A stretch of DNA of 64,000 nt from Microbacterium sp. NIBRBAC000506063 (lineage in GTDB: Bacteria; Actinomycetota; Actinomycetes; Actinomycetales; Microbacteriaceae), in NCBI RefSeq assembly GCF_017968845.1, contig NZ_CP072876.1, positions 434,001-498,000 on the forward strand, written 5' to 3'. Under the pieces are notes generated by a model. It searched no databases. It was not told where the DNA came from and saw nothing but the letters and a program-made list of their open reading frames with translations. This document shows positions 17,668-28,541 of the stretch, one piece after another (within the stretch, counting starts at the first letter, position 1; each line of letters starts with the position of its first letter). The translations under genes and the position numbers were made by a program.

Positions 17668-20504
17668 ACCCCGACATCGCCGAGGAGCTCGCCCGTGTCC
17701 TCGGCCCCGATCACGTGCACGCCTCCGCGCTCGAGCGCCACGCACGCGCCCACGACGCCTCGCACTACCTGCTCGTCCCGCAGCTCGCCGTGGATGCGGA
17801 CGACAGGGATGCCGTGGCGCAGACCCTCGCGCTGGCCACCGCCCACGGGGCGCCGGTCACCTTCCGATCCGGCGGCACGAGCCTCTCCGGTCAGGCAACA
17901 GGTGCCGGCATCCTCTTGGACACACGCCGCGGGTTCCGCGGCATCCACGTGCTCGACGACGGCGAACGCCTGCGGGTGGAGCCGGGAGTGACCCTGCGCG
18001 CGGCCAACGCGCACCTCGCCCGCCACGGTCGCGCCCTGGGCCCGGATCCTGCGAGCGAGGTCGCCTGCACGGTCGGTGGGGTGATCGCGAACAACTCCTC
18101 CGGCATGGCCGCGGGACAGAGCGTAACAGCTACCGGACGCTGGAGTCGCTCGTGGCGGTGCTGCCGTCCGGCACGGTCATCGACAGCGCGGATCCCGATG
18201 CCCCTCCCGGCTGGCATGCGAAGAGCCGCAGCTCGTCGCCGAGCTCGAGCGCCTCCGCGACCTCATACGGGCGGATCCGGCGTCCGTGTCCGAGATCCGC
18301 GAGCGTTTCGCCATGAAGAACACGATGGGATACTCCCTCAACGCCTTCCTGGACTTCGACGAGCCCGTCGACATCCTCGTGCGGCTGCTCGTGGGCAGCG
18401 AGGGCACACTCGGCTTCGTCGCCGAGGCGACCTTCCGCACGGTGCCGGTGGATCCGCATGTCGCGACGGGACTGCTGGTCTTCTCCTCGGTCGCGGATGC
18501 CACGGCCGCGCTCCCTGCGCTCGTCGCGACGGATGCGGCGACGCTGGAACTCATGGACTCCACATCGCTGCGTGTCGCACGCAGGGCCCCGGACGCTCCG
18601 GCGGAGATCTCCGGCTTCCCTCTCCTCGAGCATGCGGCCCTGCTGATCGAGTACCGCGGTGCGGATGCCGTGGAGCTGCAGCGCCGCATCGACGCGGCGG
18701 CACCGGTCCTGGAAGAGCTGGAGCTGACCCGCGCGGCGGCGCTGAGCACCGACCCGCAGGCCCGCGCCGCGCTCTGGAAGGTGCGCAAAGGGCTCTATGC
18801 GACCGTCGCCGGAGCCCGCCCGAGCGGCACGACCGCGCTGCTGGAGGACATCGTCGTGCCGGTGGCCGCCCTGGCCGACACCTGCAAGGCCCTCTCGGCG
18901 CTGCTCGCCGAGTTCGCGTACGCCGACAGCGTGATCTTCGGTCACGCCAAGGACGGCAACCTCCACTTCATGCTCACCGACGACTTCTCGAGGCCGGAGG
19001 CGGTCGCACGGCTCGAGGCCTTCACCGAAGGGCTCGTGGATCTCGTCCTCGCCCGCGGAGGCAACCTCAAGGCCGAGCACGGCACGGGCAGGGCGATGGC
19101 GCCCTTCGTCGCCCGGCAGTACAGCGCCGGGCTCGTCACGGTCATGCAGCGCGTCAAGGCGGCCTTCGACCCGGCAGGCGTCCTCAACCCGGGGTCGTGC
19201 TCACCGAGGATGCGACAGCGCATCTGCGCGATCTCAAGCCCGTCGTCACCGTCGAGGAGGAGGTCGACCGCTGCGTGGAGTGCGGCTACTGCGAGCCGGT
19301 CTGTCCCAGCCGGGATCTCACGCTCACACCGCGGCAGCGCATCGTCGTGCGTCGGGCCAGAGCGGCCGCCGAGGCATCCGGTGATCATGCTCTCGCCCGG
19401 GAGCTCGACGAGGCCTACGAGTACGACGGGGTTCAGACCTGCGCCGTCGACGGCATGTGTCAGAGCGCCTGCCCTGTGGGCATCAACACGGGCGATCTCA
19501 TCAAGCGCCTGCGCCGTGAGGGGCGCGGTCGCCTCGAGCAGGCGGGCTGGAAGGCGGCCGCCGGTCACTGGGATGCCGTCACCGGCGTCGCCCGTACCGC
19601 GCTGGATGTCGTCGGCGCCCTTCCGGAGCCGCTCGTGTCGCTGCCCAACCGCGCGGCGCGCGCGGTTCTGGGCGAGGACGATATTCCTCTGTACACGAGT
19701 GATCTCCCGCCGGCGGACGACGGCGCAGCCGCGTCACACCCCCGGATGCCGGGGCACCCGCCGAGGCCGTCCTGCTGCCCAGCTGCCAGGGCGCGATGTT
19801 CGCACCCGGAGAACCGGAGGGCCCGGCGTCCAGGCCTCCTTCGCCGCCCTCTGCGATGCGGCGGGGATCGGCTTGCGGGTGCCCGCAGACGTCGACGGGC
19901 TCTGCTGCGGCACCCCGTGGTCGTCGAAAGGATACGGCGAGGGCTTCGCCGCGATGGGCGAGCGCGTGCTGACCTCGCTCTGGGCGGCGACGGACGAGGG
20001 CGCCTCCCCGTGGTGGTCGATGCCGCCTCGTGCACGGAGGGCGTGCTGCGCATCCTGCATGCGGCGGCCGAGACCGGGGATCCGCGCCGCTTCGAGGTGG
20101 TCGACGCGGTCGCCTTCACCGCCGAGAGGGTGCTGCCCGCGCTGGCACCGCTCGATGCGGGGTCTCGTCTGCCCTCCCTCACGCTGCATCCGACGTGCTC
20201 ATCCGCGGCGCTCGGCATCGACCGGCATCTGCTGACCCTCGGCGAGGCCATCGCGCACGAGGTCACCGTGCCCGTGGACTGGGGCTGCTGCGGTTTCGCC
20301 GGCGATCGCGGGATGCTGCATCCGGAGCTCACCGCATCGGCGACCGCCGCAGAGGCTGCGGAGGTGAGGCGGCTGGACGCTGCCGAGCATGCCTCGTGCA
20401 ACCGCGCCTGCGAGATCGGCATGACGCGCGCGACGGGCAGGACCTACCGCCATGTCCTCGAGCTCCTCGCGGAGCGCCACCGCGCCCTCGGCGCCGGCCG
20501 GTGA
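17664..20504 (+). CDS. dld: FAD- and Fe-S-containing D-lactate dehydrogenase (six frame breaks)
   Basis: Membrane-associated, quinone-linked oxidoreductase combining an FAD-binding PCMH domain (FRSGGTSLSGQATG), an FAD-oxidase C-terminal domain (FGHAKDGNLHFML, GNLKAEHGTGR), two 4Fe-4S motifs (CVECGYCEPVCP and CAVDGMCQSACPVG) and CCG domains (GLCCGTPWSSKG, WGCCGFAGDRG). This architecture oxidises D-lactate to pyruvate. Breaks lie near 18113, 18218, 19197, 19740, 19830 and 20010, all explained by one missing G or C; repaired length ~948 residues. The GTG start overlaps the kinase stop by four bases. Directly after murQ-kinase genes, it would consume the D-lactate released by MurQ. D-2-hydroxyglutarate or glycolate oxidation is the alternative. 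Confidence 0.85.
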   Translation: MNPDIAEELARVLGPDHVHASALERHARAHDASHYLLVPQLAVDADDRDAVAQTLALATAHGAPVTFRSGGTSLSGQATGAGILLDTRRGFRGIHVLDDGERLRVEPGVTLRAANAHLARHGRALGPDPASEVACTVGGVIANNSSGMAAGQSVTATGRWSRSWRCCRPARSSTARIPMPLPAGMRRAAARRRARAPPRPHTGGSGVRVRDPRAFRHEEHDGILPQRLPGLRRARRHPRAAARGQRGHTRLRRRGDLPHGAGGSACRDGTAGLLLGRGCHGRAPCARRDGCGDAGTHGLHIAACRTQGPGRSGGDLRLPSPRACGPADRVPRCGCRGAAAPHRRGGTGPGRAGADPRGGAEHRPAGPRRALEGAQRALCDRRRSPPERHDRAAGGHRRAGGRPGRHLQGPLGAARRVRVRRQRDLRSRQGRQPPLHAHRRLLEAGGGRTARGLHRRARGSRPRPRRQPQGRARHGQGDGALRRPAVQRRARHGHAARQGGLRPGRRPQPGVVLTEDATAHLRDLKPVVTVEEEVDRCVECGYCEPVCPSRDLTLTPRQRIVVRRARAAAEASGDHALARELDEAYEYDGVQTCAVDGMCQSACPVGINTGDLIKRLRREGRGRLEQAGWKAAAGHWDAVTGVARTALDVVGALPEPLVSLPNRAARAVLGEDDIPLYTSDLPPADDGAAASHPRMPGHPPRPSCCPAARARCSHPENRRARRPGLLRRPLRCGGDRLAGARRRRRALLRHPVVVERIRRGLRRDGRARADLALGGDGRGRLPVVVDAASCTEGVLRILHAAAETGDPRRFEVVDAVAFTAERVLPALAPLDAGSRLPSLTLHPTCSSAALGIDRHLLTLGEAIAHEVTVPVDWGCCGFAGDRGMLHPELTASATAAEAAEVRRLDAAEHASCNRACEIGMTRATGRTYRHVLELLAERHRALGAGR

Positions 20505-20516
20505 GCGGCCGGCGCC
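20490..20516 (+). terminator. Terminator of the murQ operon
   Basis: A perfect 11-bp hairpin (20490-20500 with 20506-20516, 5-base loop) contains the dehydrogenase stop codon in its loop. It closes the murQ operon. Confidence 0.65.
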
Positions 20517-20628
20517 GGTCTCCCGGGAGATCTCGGCCCGCTGCGGCCACCGTTGTGCGCAGAGACCGACAACCGAGCATTCCGAAGGATAATCAGCCAA
20601 GACAACGCTTCAGTCACCATAATGGGGC

Positions 20629-21321
20629 ATGACTGATGCGCGCATCCTGGTCGTCGACGACGAGCCGAACATCCGTGACCTGCTGTCGACGGGGCTGAGC
20701 TTCGCCGGATTCCAGGTCAAGACGGTCGCCAACGGCGCCGCCACCATCTCGGCGGTGCTCGAGGAGGAGCCCGACCTCATCATCCTCGATGTGATGCTGC
20801 CCGACATGAACGGCTTCAGCGTCACTAAGAGGCTGCGATCGGCGGGCTTCACCGCCCCGATCCTCTTCCTCACCGCCAAAGACGACACCGCCGACAAGAT
20901 CGAGGGTCTCAACGCCGGCGGCGACGACTATGTGACCAAGCCCTTCGCGCTCGACGAGATCGTGGCGCGTGTGCAGGCGATCCTGCGCCGTACGATGCAG
21001 GCCGACGAGGAGTCGGTGATCCGCGCGGGCGAACTGTCGATGGATCAGGACACGCACGACGTCCAGGTCGGCGACGTGTCGATCGAGCTCAGCCCCACCG
21101 AGTTCAAGCTGCTGCGCTACCTCATGCTCAACCCCAATCGTGTGCTCTCGAAGGCGCAGATCCTCGATCACGTGTGGGAGTACGACTTCAACGGCGACGC
21201 GGGCATCGTCGAGAGCTACATCTCCTACCTCCGCCGCAAGATCGACCCGCACACCGAGGACTCGCTCATCCAGACCAAGCGCGGCTTCGGCTACATGCTC
21301 AAGGTCGGCAAATCGGTCTGA
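20629..21321 (+). CDS. OmpR-family response regulator
   Basis: A 230-residue two-component regulator: receiver domain (~1-118) with acidic pocket VVDDEPN, phospho-acceptor in LDVMLPDMNG (~52), Thr in LTAKDD and Lys in KPFALDE; winged-helix DNA-binding domain (~130-227) ending QTKRGFGYMLKV. Closest in style to mycobacterial PhoP/TrcR regulators. The sensor kinase follows 38 bases downstream. The stimulus is not evident; the preceding 120-base gap holds an A/T-richer stretch that probably carries the promoter. Confidence 0.9.
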   Translation: MTDARILVVDDEPNIRDLLSTGLSFAGFQVKTVANGAATISAVLEEEPDLIILDVMLPDMNGFSVTKRLRSAGFTAPILFLTAKDDTADKIEGLNAGGDDYVTKPFALDEIVARVQAILRRTMQADEESVIRAGELSMDQDTHDVQVGDVSIELSPTEFKLLRYLMLNPNRVLSKAQILDHVWEYDFNGDAGIVESYISYLRRKIDPHTEDSLIQTKRGFGYMLKVGKSV

Positions 21322-21359
21322 CCGGTCTGCACGCCGACGAGAGAACTGACGGGGGCCGC

Positions 21360-23061
21360 ATGGTGCACGAGCCCGACGCGGTCACCACCTGGTGGCGCAG
21401 GATCAGCCTGCGCGCCAAGGTCACCGGCGTCACGGTCGCCGTGCTCGCCCTCGGTCTCGTGGCGGCGGCCTGGGCACGGTGCCGATCCTGCGCAACGCGC
21501 TCATCGGGAACATCGAGGCCCAGCTGCCGTCGCTGGTGACAACCGACCTCGCCGACCGCTTCTTCACGCTCGAGTCCGACGGCGAGGGCGGGATCACCTT
21601 CACCGAGCGATCGTCAACGACCCGGCCGAGCGACTACTTTGTCGCGTTCTACGACGCCGACGGGCACCAGCAGGCACAGGCCGGCGGACCTGCCGGAATG
21701 CCGGCGCCGCACTTCCCGGAGACGTTCACCTTCAGTCAGGCGACCGCCGCCGAAGGCAGAGTCCTCACCCTCGAGGGCGAAGACGGGGCACTCTTCCGCG
21801 GCGCCGCCTCCGTGCGCGAGGCTCCCGGGCCCAGTACGTGCAGTACGTGCAGTACGTCGCCGTGCCGCTGGACGAGGCCGACCGGATCATCGCCCTCTAC
21901 TTCGGCGTCTTCACGACCGTCGCGCTCATCACCATCCTCATCGCGGCGCTGCTGACCCGAGGACTCGTGACCCTGACCTTCCGCAGACTCACCCACGTCG
22001 AGACGACGGCCATGGCGATCGCCTCGGGCGACCTCAGCCAGCGCATGACCGACCTCGAGCCCAGCACCGAGGTGGGACGCCTGAACCTTGCGATCAACAC
22101 GATGCTCGATCGGATCGACGACGCGATCGGCCAGCGGGATCGCACCGTGTCGCACATGCGCCGTTTCATCGGCGACGCGAGCCACGAGCTGCGTACTCCC
22201 TGGTGAGCGTGCGCGGCTACGCGGAGCTGTACCGCATGGGCGCGATCCGCGGCGACGAGGACACCGCCCGGGCGATGGAGCGCATCGAGAAGGAGGCGAT
22301 CCGCATGGGCGTGCTGGTCGAGGACCTGCTCGCCCTGGCACGCCTCGACGAGCAGCGGGAGCTCAAGATCTCCCCGTCGACCTCCGACCGATCGCCCGCG
22401 ATGCGGCGCTCGACGTGCGGGCGGCGGCGCCGGGGCGCGTGGTGACCGTCGTGGACACGACGTCGGATGCCGCGACATCCCTCCGCTCGCCCACACCGCC
22501 GATCTTCCATCCGCCCGCACCGCCGGCCAGGCCGCCGCGCACCGGCTGGCTGCGTCGCCGCTCGCGCGCCGCCTCTGCCGAGTCGGTCCCCGAGGCCCCG
22601 ACCATCGACTTCTCCCGGGCCCGGAGGCGCCGGCGACGACACCCCGGTCGTGCTCGGCGAGGAGAACAAGGTGCGGCAGGTCGTGACCAATCTGCTCGGC
22701 AACGCCCGCCGCTTCTCCCCGAGAGCAGTCCGATCGAGATCATCATCGGCACGGACCGCGCCCAGGCCGTCGGCACCATCGCCATCGTCGACCATGGGGA
22801 GGGAATCCCTCCGCAGGTGCGCGATCAGATCTTCGAACGTTTCTGGCGTGCCGACACCTCGCGGGCGCGCGAGACGGGCGGCTCCGGCCTGGGACTGGCG
22901 ATCGTGGCGTCGATCGTGGCGGCGCTGGAGGGCTCGGTCAGCGTCGAGGAGACCCCGGCGGCGGCGCGACGTTCATCGTCTCGCTTCCGCTCGCGACGGT
23001 TCCCGGCACGCCCGAGCACCTCATGGCCGAGACGCAGCCGCTCGATCGGCTCGATCTCTGA
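21360..23061 (+). CDS. Two-component sensor histidine kinase (about seven frame breaks)
   Basis: Partner of the preceding regulator. Pieces in three frames assemble into an N-terminal membrane segment (~18-38), an extracellular sensor region of ~120 residues, a second membrane segment (FGVFTTVALITILIAALLT), a HAMP domain, a HisKA domain with H-box ASHELRTP, and a HATPase domain with N-box NLLGNARRF, G1 box DHGEGIPP and G2 box GGSGLGLAI. Breaks fall near 21475, 21828, 22200, 22372, 22630 (net two bases), 22722 and 22962. Most are one base short in a G/C run. Repaired length ~570 residues. A proline-rich insert (~PPIFHPPAPPARPP) separates HisKA from HATPase. Confidence 0.8.
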
Positions 23062-23179
23062 GCACGACGTCCTCTTCTGCACATCCGGACGGATGCCGAG
23101 AGTTGTCCGCCCGGCGCTCTGCGGCCTCCGGTGACGATGATCGGACCATAGCCTCGGAACTCCATCGAGAGGAGCTCCC

Positions 23180-23467
23180 ATGACCGTCTTCACCGTCGAC
23201 ACCGATGCCGTCCTGGTCGCCACACAGGCCACCCGGGCCACCGCCGATCGCCTTCAGGTCGAGTCGGCCGCCATGATGTCGCAACTGCTCCAACTGCAGT
23301 CCGCCTGGACGGGGTCGGCCTCGGCCTCGTTCCAGGCCTGCGCCGAGCAGTGGCGCACCGCGCAGGCACAGGTCGAGCAGGCGCTGTCGTCGATCAGCCT
23401 GGCCCTGGGCAATGCCGCCGCGCAGTACGCCGAGGCCGAGCAGTTCTCGGCGAATCTGTTCCGCTGA
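23180..23467 (+). CDS. WXG100-family (ESAT-6-like) protein
   Basis: A 95-residue helical-hairpin protein with the WXG turn at its middle (QSAWTGSASASF, Trp ~44, Gly ~46) and no signal peptide. Such proteins are exported by type VII (ESX) secretion as homo- or heterodimers. AGGAG lies upstream of the ATG. There is no second WXG100 gene, EccC ATPase or toxin next to it, so it is an orphan; whether it is secreted depends on a locus elsewhere. Confidence 0.88.
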   Translation: MTVFTVDTDAVLVATQATRATADRLQVESAAMMSQLLQLQSAWTGSASASFQACAEQWRTAQAQVEQALSSISLALGNAAAQYAEAEQFSANLFR

Positions 23468-23648
23468 GCATGCCTTACAGCGCTCGTGCCGCGCACGAGC
23501 GCAACCCGGTCGTTGAGCGAGAGCGGCGCTGCCGATCGAGCGTCGTACTGAGCAAGTGAAGCGCGTCGAAGTGACGAAACGCCCTGGCGCGAATGCGATC
23601 GACATCCTGCCTCGCTCAGCGGCCCGAGAACGAAGAGCGAGGACGCGG

Positions 23649-23679
23649 AAGGGCCCCGGCACGAATTGCCGGGGCCCTT
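23649..23679. terminator. Strong hairpin terminator
   Basis: A perfect 12-bp stem (23649-23660 with 23668-23679) and 7-base loop, ending in a short T/C tail. It sits in the gap between the WXG100 gene and the convergent groEL. Confidence 0.8.
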
Positions 23680-23693
23680 CTCCATGCAGGCGT

Positions 23694-23777
23694 AGGTTTC
23701 GACTCGCTCCGCTACGCGGTGCTCGCTCAACCTTGATACGCCCAGGGCTCAACGCCGCGCTGCGGCATTGAGCCCTG
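23694..23777. repeat. Composite intergenic repeat, copy 1
   Basis: A segment of the form AGGTTTCGACTCG...CTCGCTCAACCTTGA followed by a hairpin (23743-23777) with arms CAGGGCTCAA and TTGAGCCCTG and an inner GCCGC/GCGGC stem. Two related copies lie at 38304-38377 and 38386-38464. The hairpin ends six bases before the groEL stop and may serve as its terminator. Together with the terminator at 23649, this fills most of the 315-base gap 23468-23782; a more degenerate GTTGAGCGAG... copy is visible at 23512-23580. No gene is seen in the gap. Confidence 0.65.
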
Positions 23778-23782
23778 CCGTA

Positions 23783-26097
<2,315 letters not shown>

Positions 26098-26115
26098 CCC
26101 TCGATGCTACAAGCC

Positions 26116-26364
26116 CTATCTTGCGGTTCGCTCCGCGCGTTCAGCCCCGCGCGCATCGCGGATGCGACGGAGTCGCTGTACCAGGAGCGGATCGTGCACG
26201 AGCGCGGCCTCGGTGTCGACCAGGCGCCCCAGCAGCTGGTAGTAGCGGGCCGGGGCGAGTCCGAGATCGGTGCGGATCGCCTCCTCTTTGGCGCCGCCGT
26301 GGCGGGGCCACCCCGCCTCGAGCGCGAGGATCGCGCGATCACGGTCGGAGAGCGGTGCGGGCAT
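26116..26364 (-). CDS. DUF3263 family protein
   Basis: An 82-residue protein, MPAPLSDRDRAILALEAGWP..., matching the small actinobacterial DUF3263 family, which has a helix-turn-helix-like core (GLAPARYYQLLGRLVDTEAAL) and so may bind DNA. Function unknown. The ATG at 26364 is preferred because the family starts with this SDRDRAIL segment; the upstream extension looks like noncoding read-through. It is the first gene of a pair with the LytR_C protein, an arrangement conserved in many actinobacteria. Confidence 0.82.
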   Translation of the reverse strand: MPAPLSDRDRAILALEAGWPRHGGAKEEAIRTDLGLAPARYYQLLGRLVDTEAALVHDPLLVQRLRRIRDARGAERAERTAR

Positions 26365-26456
26365 GCATCCAGCGTAGGCGGCTCTGCGGCATCCGATCGA
26401 AGGGCGCGCCAGAGGCTCCGGAAGAGGGGAGAATGGAGGAGAACACAGGAGGCGAC

Positions 26457-26858
26457 ATGGCATACGAGGTCGACAAGAGCGACGACGAGTGGCGCACGGA
26501 GCTCGGCGAGGAGAAGTACGCGGTGCTGCGGGAGGCCGCCACGGAGCGGCCGTGGACCGGCGAGCTGCTCGACGAGGAGCGCGCGGGTCTGTACACCTGC
26601 GGCGGATGCGGGGCGGAGCTGTTCCGCAGCGGAACGAAGTTCGACTCCGGATGCGGGTGGCCGAGCTTCTACGAATCGGTCCGCCCCGAAGCGGTGGAGC
26701 TGCTCGAGGACACCTCGCTCGGCATGGTCCGCACCGAGGTGCGATGCGCGTCCTGCGGGTCTCACCTGGGGCACGTGTTCCCCGACGGCTTCGGCACCCC
26801 CACCGGTGACCGCTACTGCATGAACTCGGTCGCGCTGTCGTTCACGCCCGACGAATGA
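26457..26858 (+). CDS. msrB: Peptide-methionine (R)-S-oxide reductase
   Basis: Repairs oxidised methionine (R-sulfoxide) in proteins, using thioredoxin. The 133-residue protein shows all MsrB motifs: zinc cysteines C48-x2-C51 and C97-x2-C100, GCGWPSF (~65-71), HVFPDG and the catalytic Cys121 in RYCMNSVAL. AGGAGG precedes the ATG. Cytoplasmic. It lies alone ahead of a nitroreductase-like gene. Confidence 0.95.
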   Translation: MAYEVDKSDDEWRTELGEEKYAVLREAATERPWTGELLDEERAGLYTCGGCGAELFRSGTKFDSGCGWPSFYESVRPEAVELLEDTSLGMVRTEVRCASCGSHLGHVFPDGFGTPTGDRYCMNSVALSFTPDE

Positions 26859-26898
26859 GCGCACTCGAGGCCGCACGGGGCGGCGCTCCTGGTCGAAG

Positions 26899-27402
26899 GT
26901 GACCGCGGACGCCCCCACACACGAGGAACTGGCCGAGCTCGTCGCCGCAGCCGGCCGGGTCGCCGACCACTCCTCCCTGCGCCCGTGGCGACTCATCGAG
27001 ATGCGCGGCGCCGACCGCGAGCGCCTCGGCAAGGCGATCGCGAAGGCGCAGGGCGACCGGCGTCCGTCCACCAAGCCTCTGCGTGCACCTCTTCTGGTCG
27101 CCGTCGTCGTCAGCTACCGCAAGAGCGGGAAGGTCCCGCACTGGGAGCAGGAGGCCGTCGCCTCCGGCGTCGCCCACACGCTGAGCCTCCTCCTGGACGA
27201 AGCCGGCTGGGGCGTCATCTGGCGCACCGGCGGCTATACGCGTGCGAAGAAGGTCGCCAAGGCCCACGGCCTGCAGAAGAACGAAGCGCTCCTGGGCTGG
27301 CTGTACGTGGGCGGGAAGCCCGCGGGAAAGAGCGCCGGGCGGCGCAAGCCGATCGACGTCGATGCGGTGCTGACGCGCATGCCACAGAAGAAGAGGCGTT
27401 GA
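26899..27402 (+). CDS. Short nitroreductase-family protein
   Basis: A 167-residue FMN-dependent nitroreductase-like protein of the compact YdjA type. The N-terminus has VADHSSLRPWRLIEMRG (FMN phosphate region), the middle has the helix WEQEAVASGVAHTLSLLLDE, and GWGVIWRTGGYTR is the typical C-terminal flavin contact. The extreme C-terminus is basic (MPQKKRR). GTG start. Substrate unknown; the enzyme would use NAD(P)H to reduce small electrophiles. Confidence 0.8.
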   Translation: MTADAPTHEELAELVAAAGRVADHSSLRPWRLIEMRGADRERLGKAIAKAQGDRRPSTKPLRAPLLVAVVVSYRKSGKVPHWEQEAVASGVAHTLSLLLDEAGWGVIWRTGGYTRAKKVAKAHGLQKNEALLGWLYVGGKPAGKSAGRRKPIDVDAVLTRMPQKKRR

Positions 27403-27405
27403 GCC

Positions 27406-28349
27406 TCAGCGCCGACGCCATAGGAGCGCGACGAGGACGGATGCCGTCGCCAGTGCGACCATCACGGCGATCTGCCACGGCGCGGGCCCTGCCGCCCTGG
27501 CCAGAGCAGATCGATCGCCACCGAGGTGACAAGCTGTCCGAGCACCACGCCCAGCCCCATCAGCAGCACCCCCGTGCGCGCGACGACGATCACGCTGAGC
27601 AGGATGTATCCGGCACCGAGCGGGCCGCCGAGGTAGAGCCACCAGTCGTCCGGAAGGGGCGCGGGCGGACCCTGCACCGCCGCGCTGACGAGGGCGGCGA
27701 CGACGAGCACCGCCGTGCCGATGAGGAAGCTCACGAAGGTCGCGGTCAACGGTGCCTCGATGCGCTGGCCCAGCCTTCCGTTCACGGCCTGCTGCAGCGC
27801 GATGCCCGCGCCCACAAGGAAGGGCAGCACGAGCATCCACAGCGGCGCGGAGGCGAGGACCTCCCCCGAGAGCGAGACGGCGACCGCGGCGAGCGCGAGG
27901 ACGCCCCCGGCGATGCGTCCGCGGGTCACGGCGACGACGCCGGCGGGTCCGACGCCGAGGCGATCGAGCACGAGCCCGTGCACCGCCTGCCCGGCGACGA
28001 CACCGACCGTGAACAGCGAGACACCCAGAAGCGCGACCGTCAGCCCCTGGGTGGAGACGGTGAAGGCGCCGCACGCGCCGCCGATGAGCATCCACCAGGG
28101 GATGCTGCGCGATCGGATGCCGCGCCACACCCGCCCGAACGCGGCGCGCTCCTGCCGCAGGAGGAGGACGACGACCGCCAGCAGGACGAGCCCGACCGTG
28201 AAGGAGATCAGGCCGGCGTAGATGCCGTCGTCGACGGCGACGCCGAGGAGCCCGTTGATCCGCGCCTGGATCGCGGTCATCATGCCGATCGATCCGGCCC
28301 CGAGGAGCGCGACCCACAGCGGCATCGTGTGCGGGTGACTCCGGGGCAT
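27406..28349 (-). CDS. YdcZ/DUF606-type drug-metabolite transporter superfamily protein (one frame break)
   Basis: Integral membrane protein with about ten hydrophobic segments arranged as two repeats of five, each with the DUF606 pattern (MMTAIQARINGLLG and GIALQQAVNGRLGQRI). The last segment lies in another frame (APWQIAVMVALATASVLVALLWRRR). Adding one base to the C-run near 27490 on the plus strand joins them. Repaired length ~314 residues. The transported compound is unknown. Stops four bases after the convergent nitroreductase. Confidence 0.82.
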
Positions 28350-28421
28350 TCCTCAGACGCTACCCGACCTTCCGGTGATCGGATGCCGCGGCATCCGACA
28401 CCCGCCGTGCGCGCGGATCCA

Positions 28422-28497
28422 TGGAGCCGACTGCGGGATTCGAACCCGCGACCGCCTGTTTACAAGACAGGTGCTCTACCAGCTGAGCTAAGTCGGC
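28422..28497 (-). tRNA. tRNA-Thr (TGT anticodon)
   Basis: Complete cloverleaf on the minus strand: acceptor GCCGACT/AGTCGGC, D-arm GCTCAGCTGGTAGAGC, anticodon loop CTTGTAA giving TGT, T-arm with GGTTCGAATCC, discriminator T and an encoded CCA. Reads Thr ACA codons. Confidence 0.96.
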
Positions 28498-28541
28498 GAA
28501 CGCCCCCAGTGTATCCGGGAAGCGGGCTCTCTCCTGACGAC

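Noticed and set aside
17664..20504. D-lactate dehydrogenase as a decayed pseudogene
   Set aside because: All six breaks are single missing bases in or next to G/C runs, no conserved residue is lost, and the same error type occurs in essential genes.
21838..21862. Short tandem GTACGTGCA repeats in the sensor kinase gene
   Set aside because: They encode QYVQYVQYV in the frame just before the second membrane segment and are ordinary coding repetition, though they lie beside a frame break.
21360..23061. Programmed frameshifting in the sensor kinase
   Set aside because: Seven breaks without slippery-site or pseudoknot patterns, mostly at G/C runs, are better explained by sequence error.
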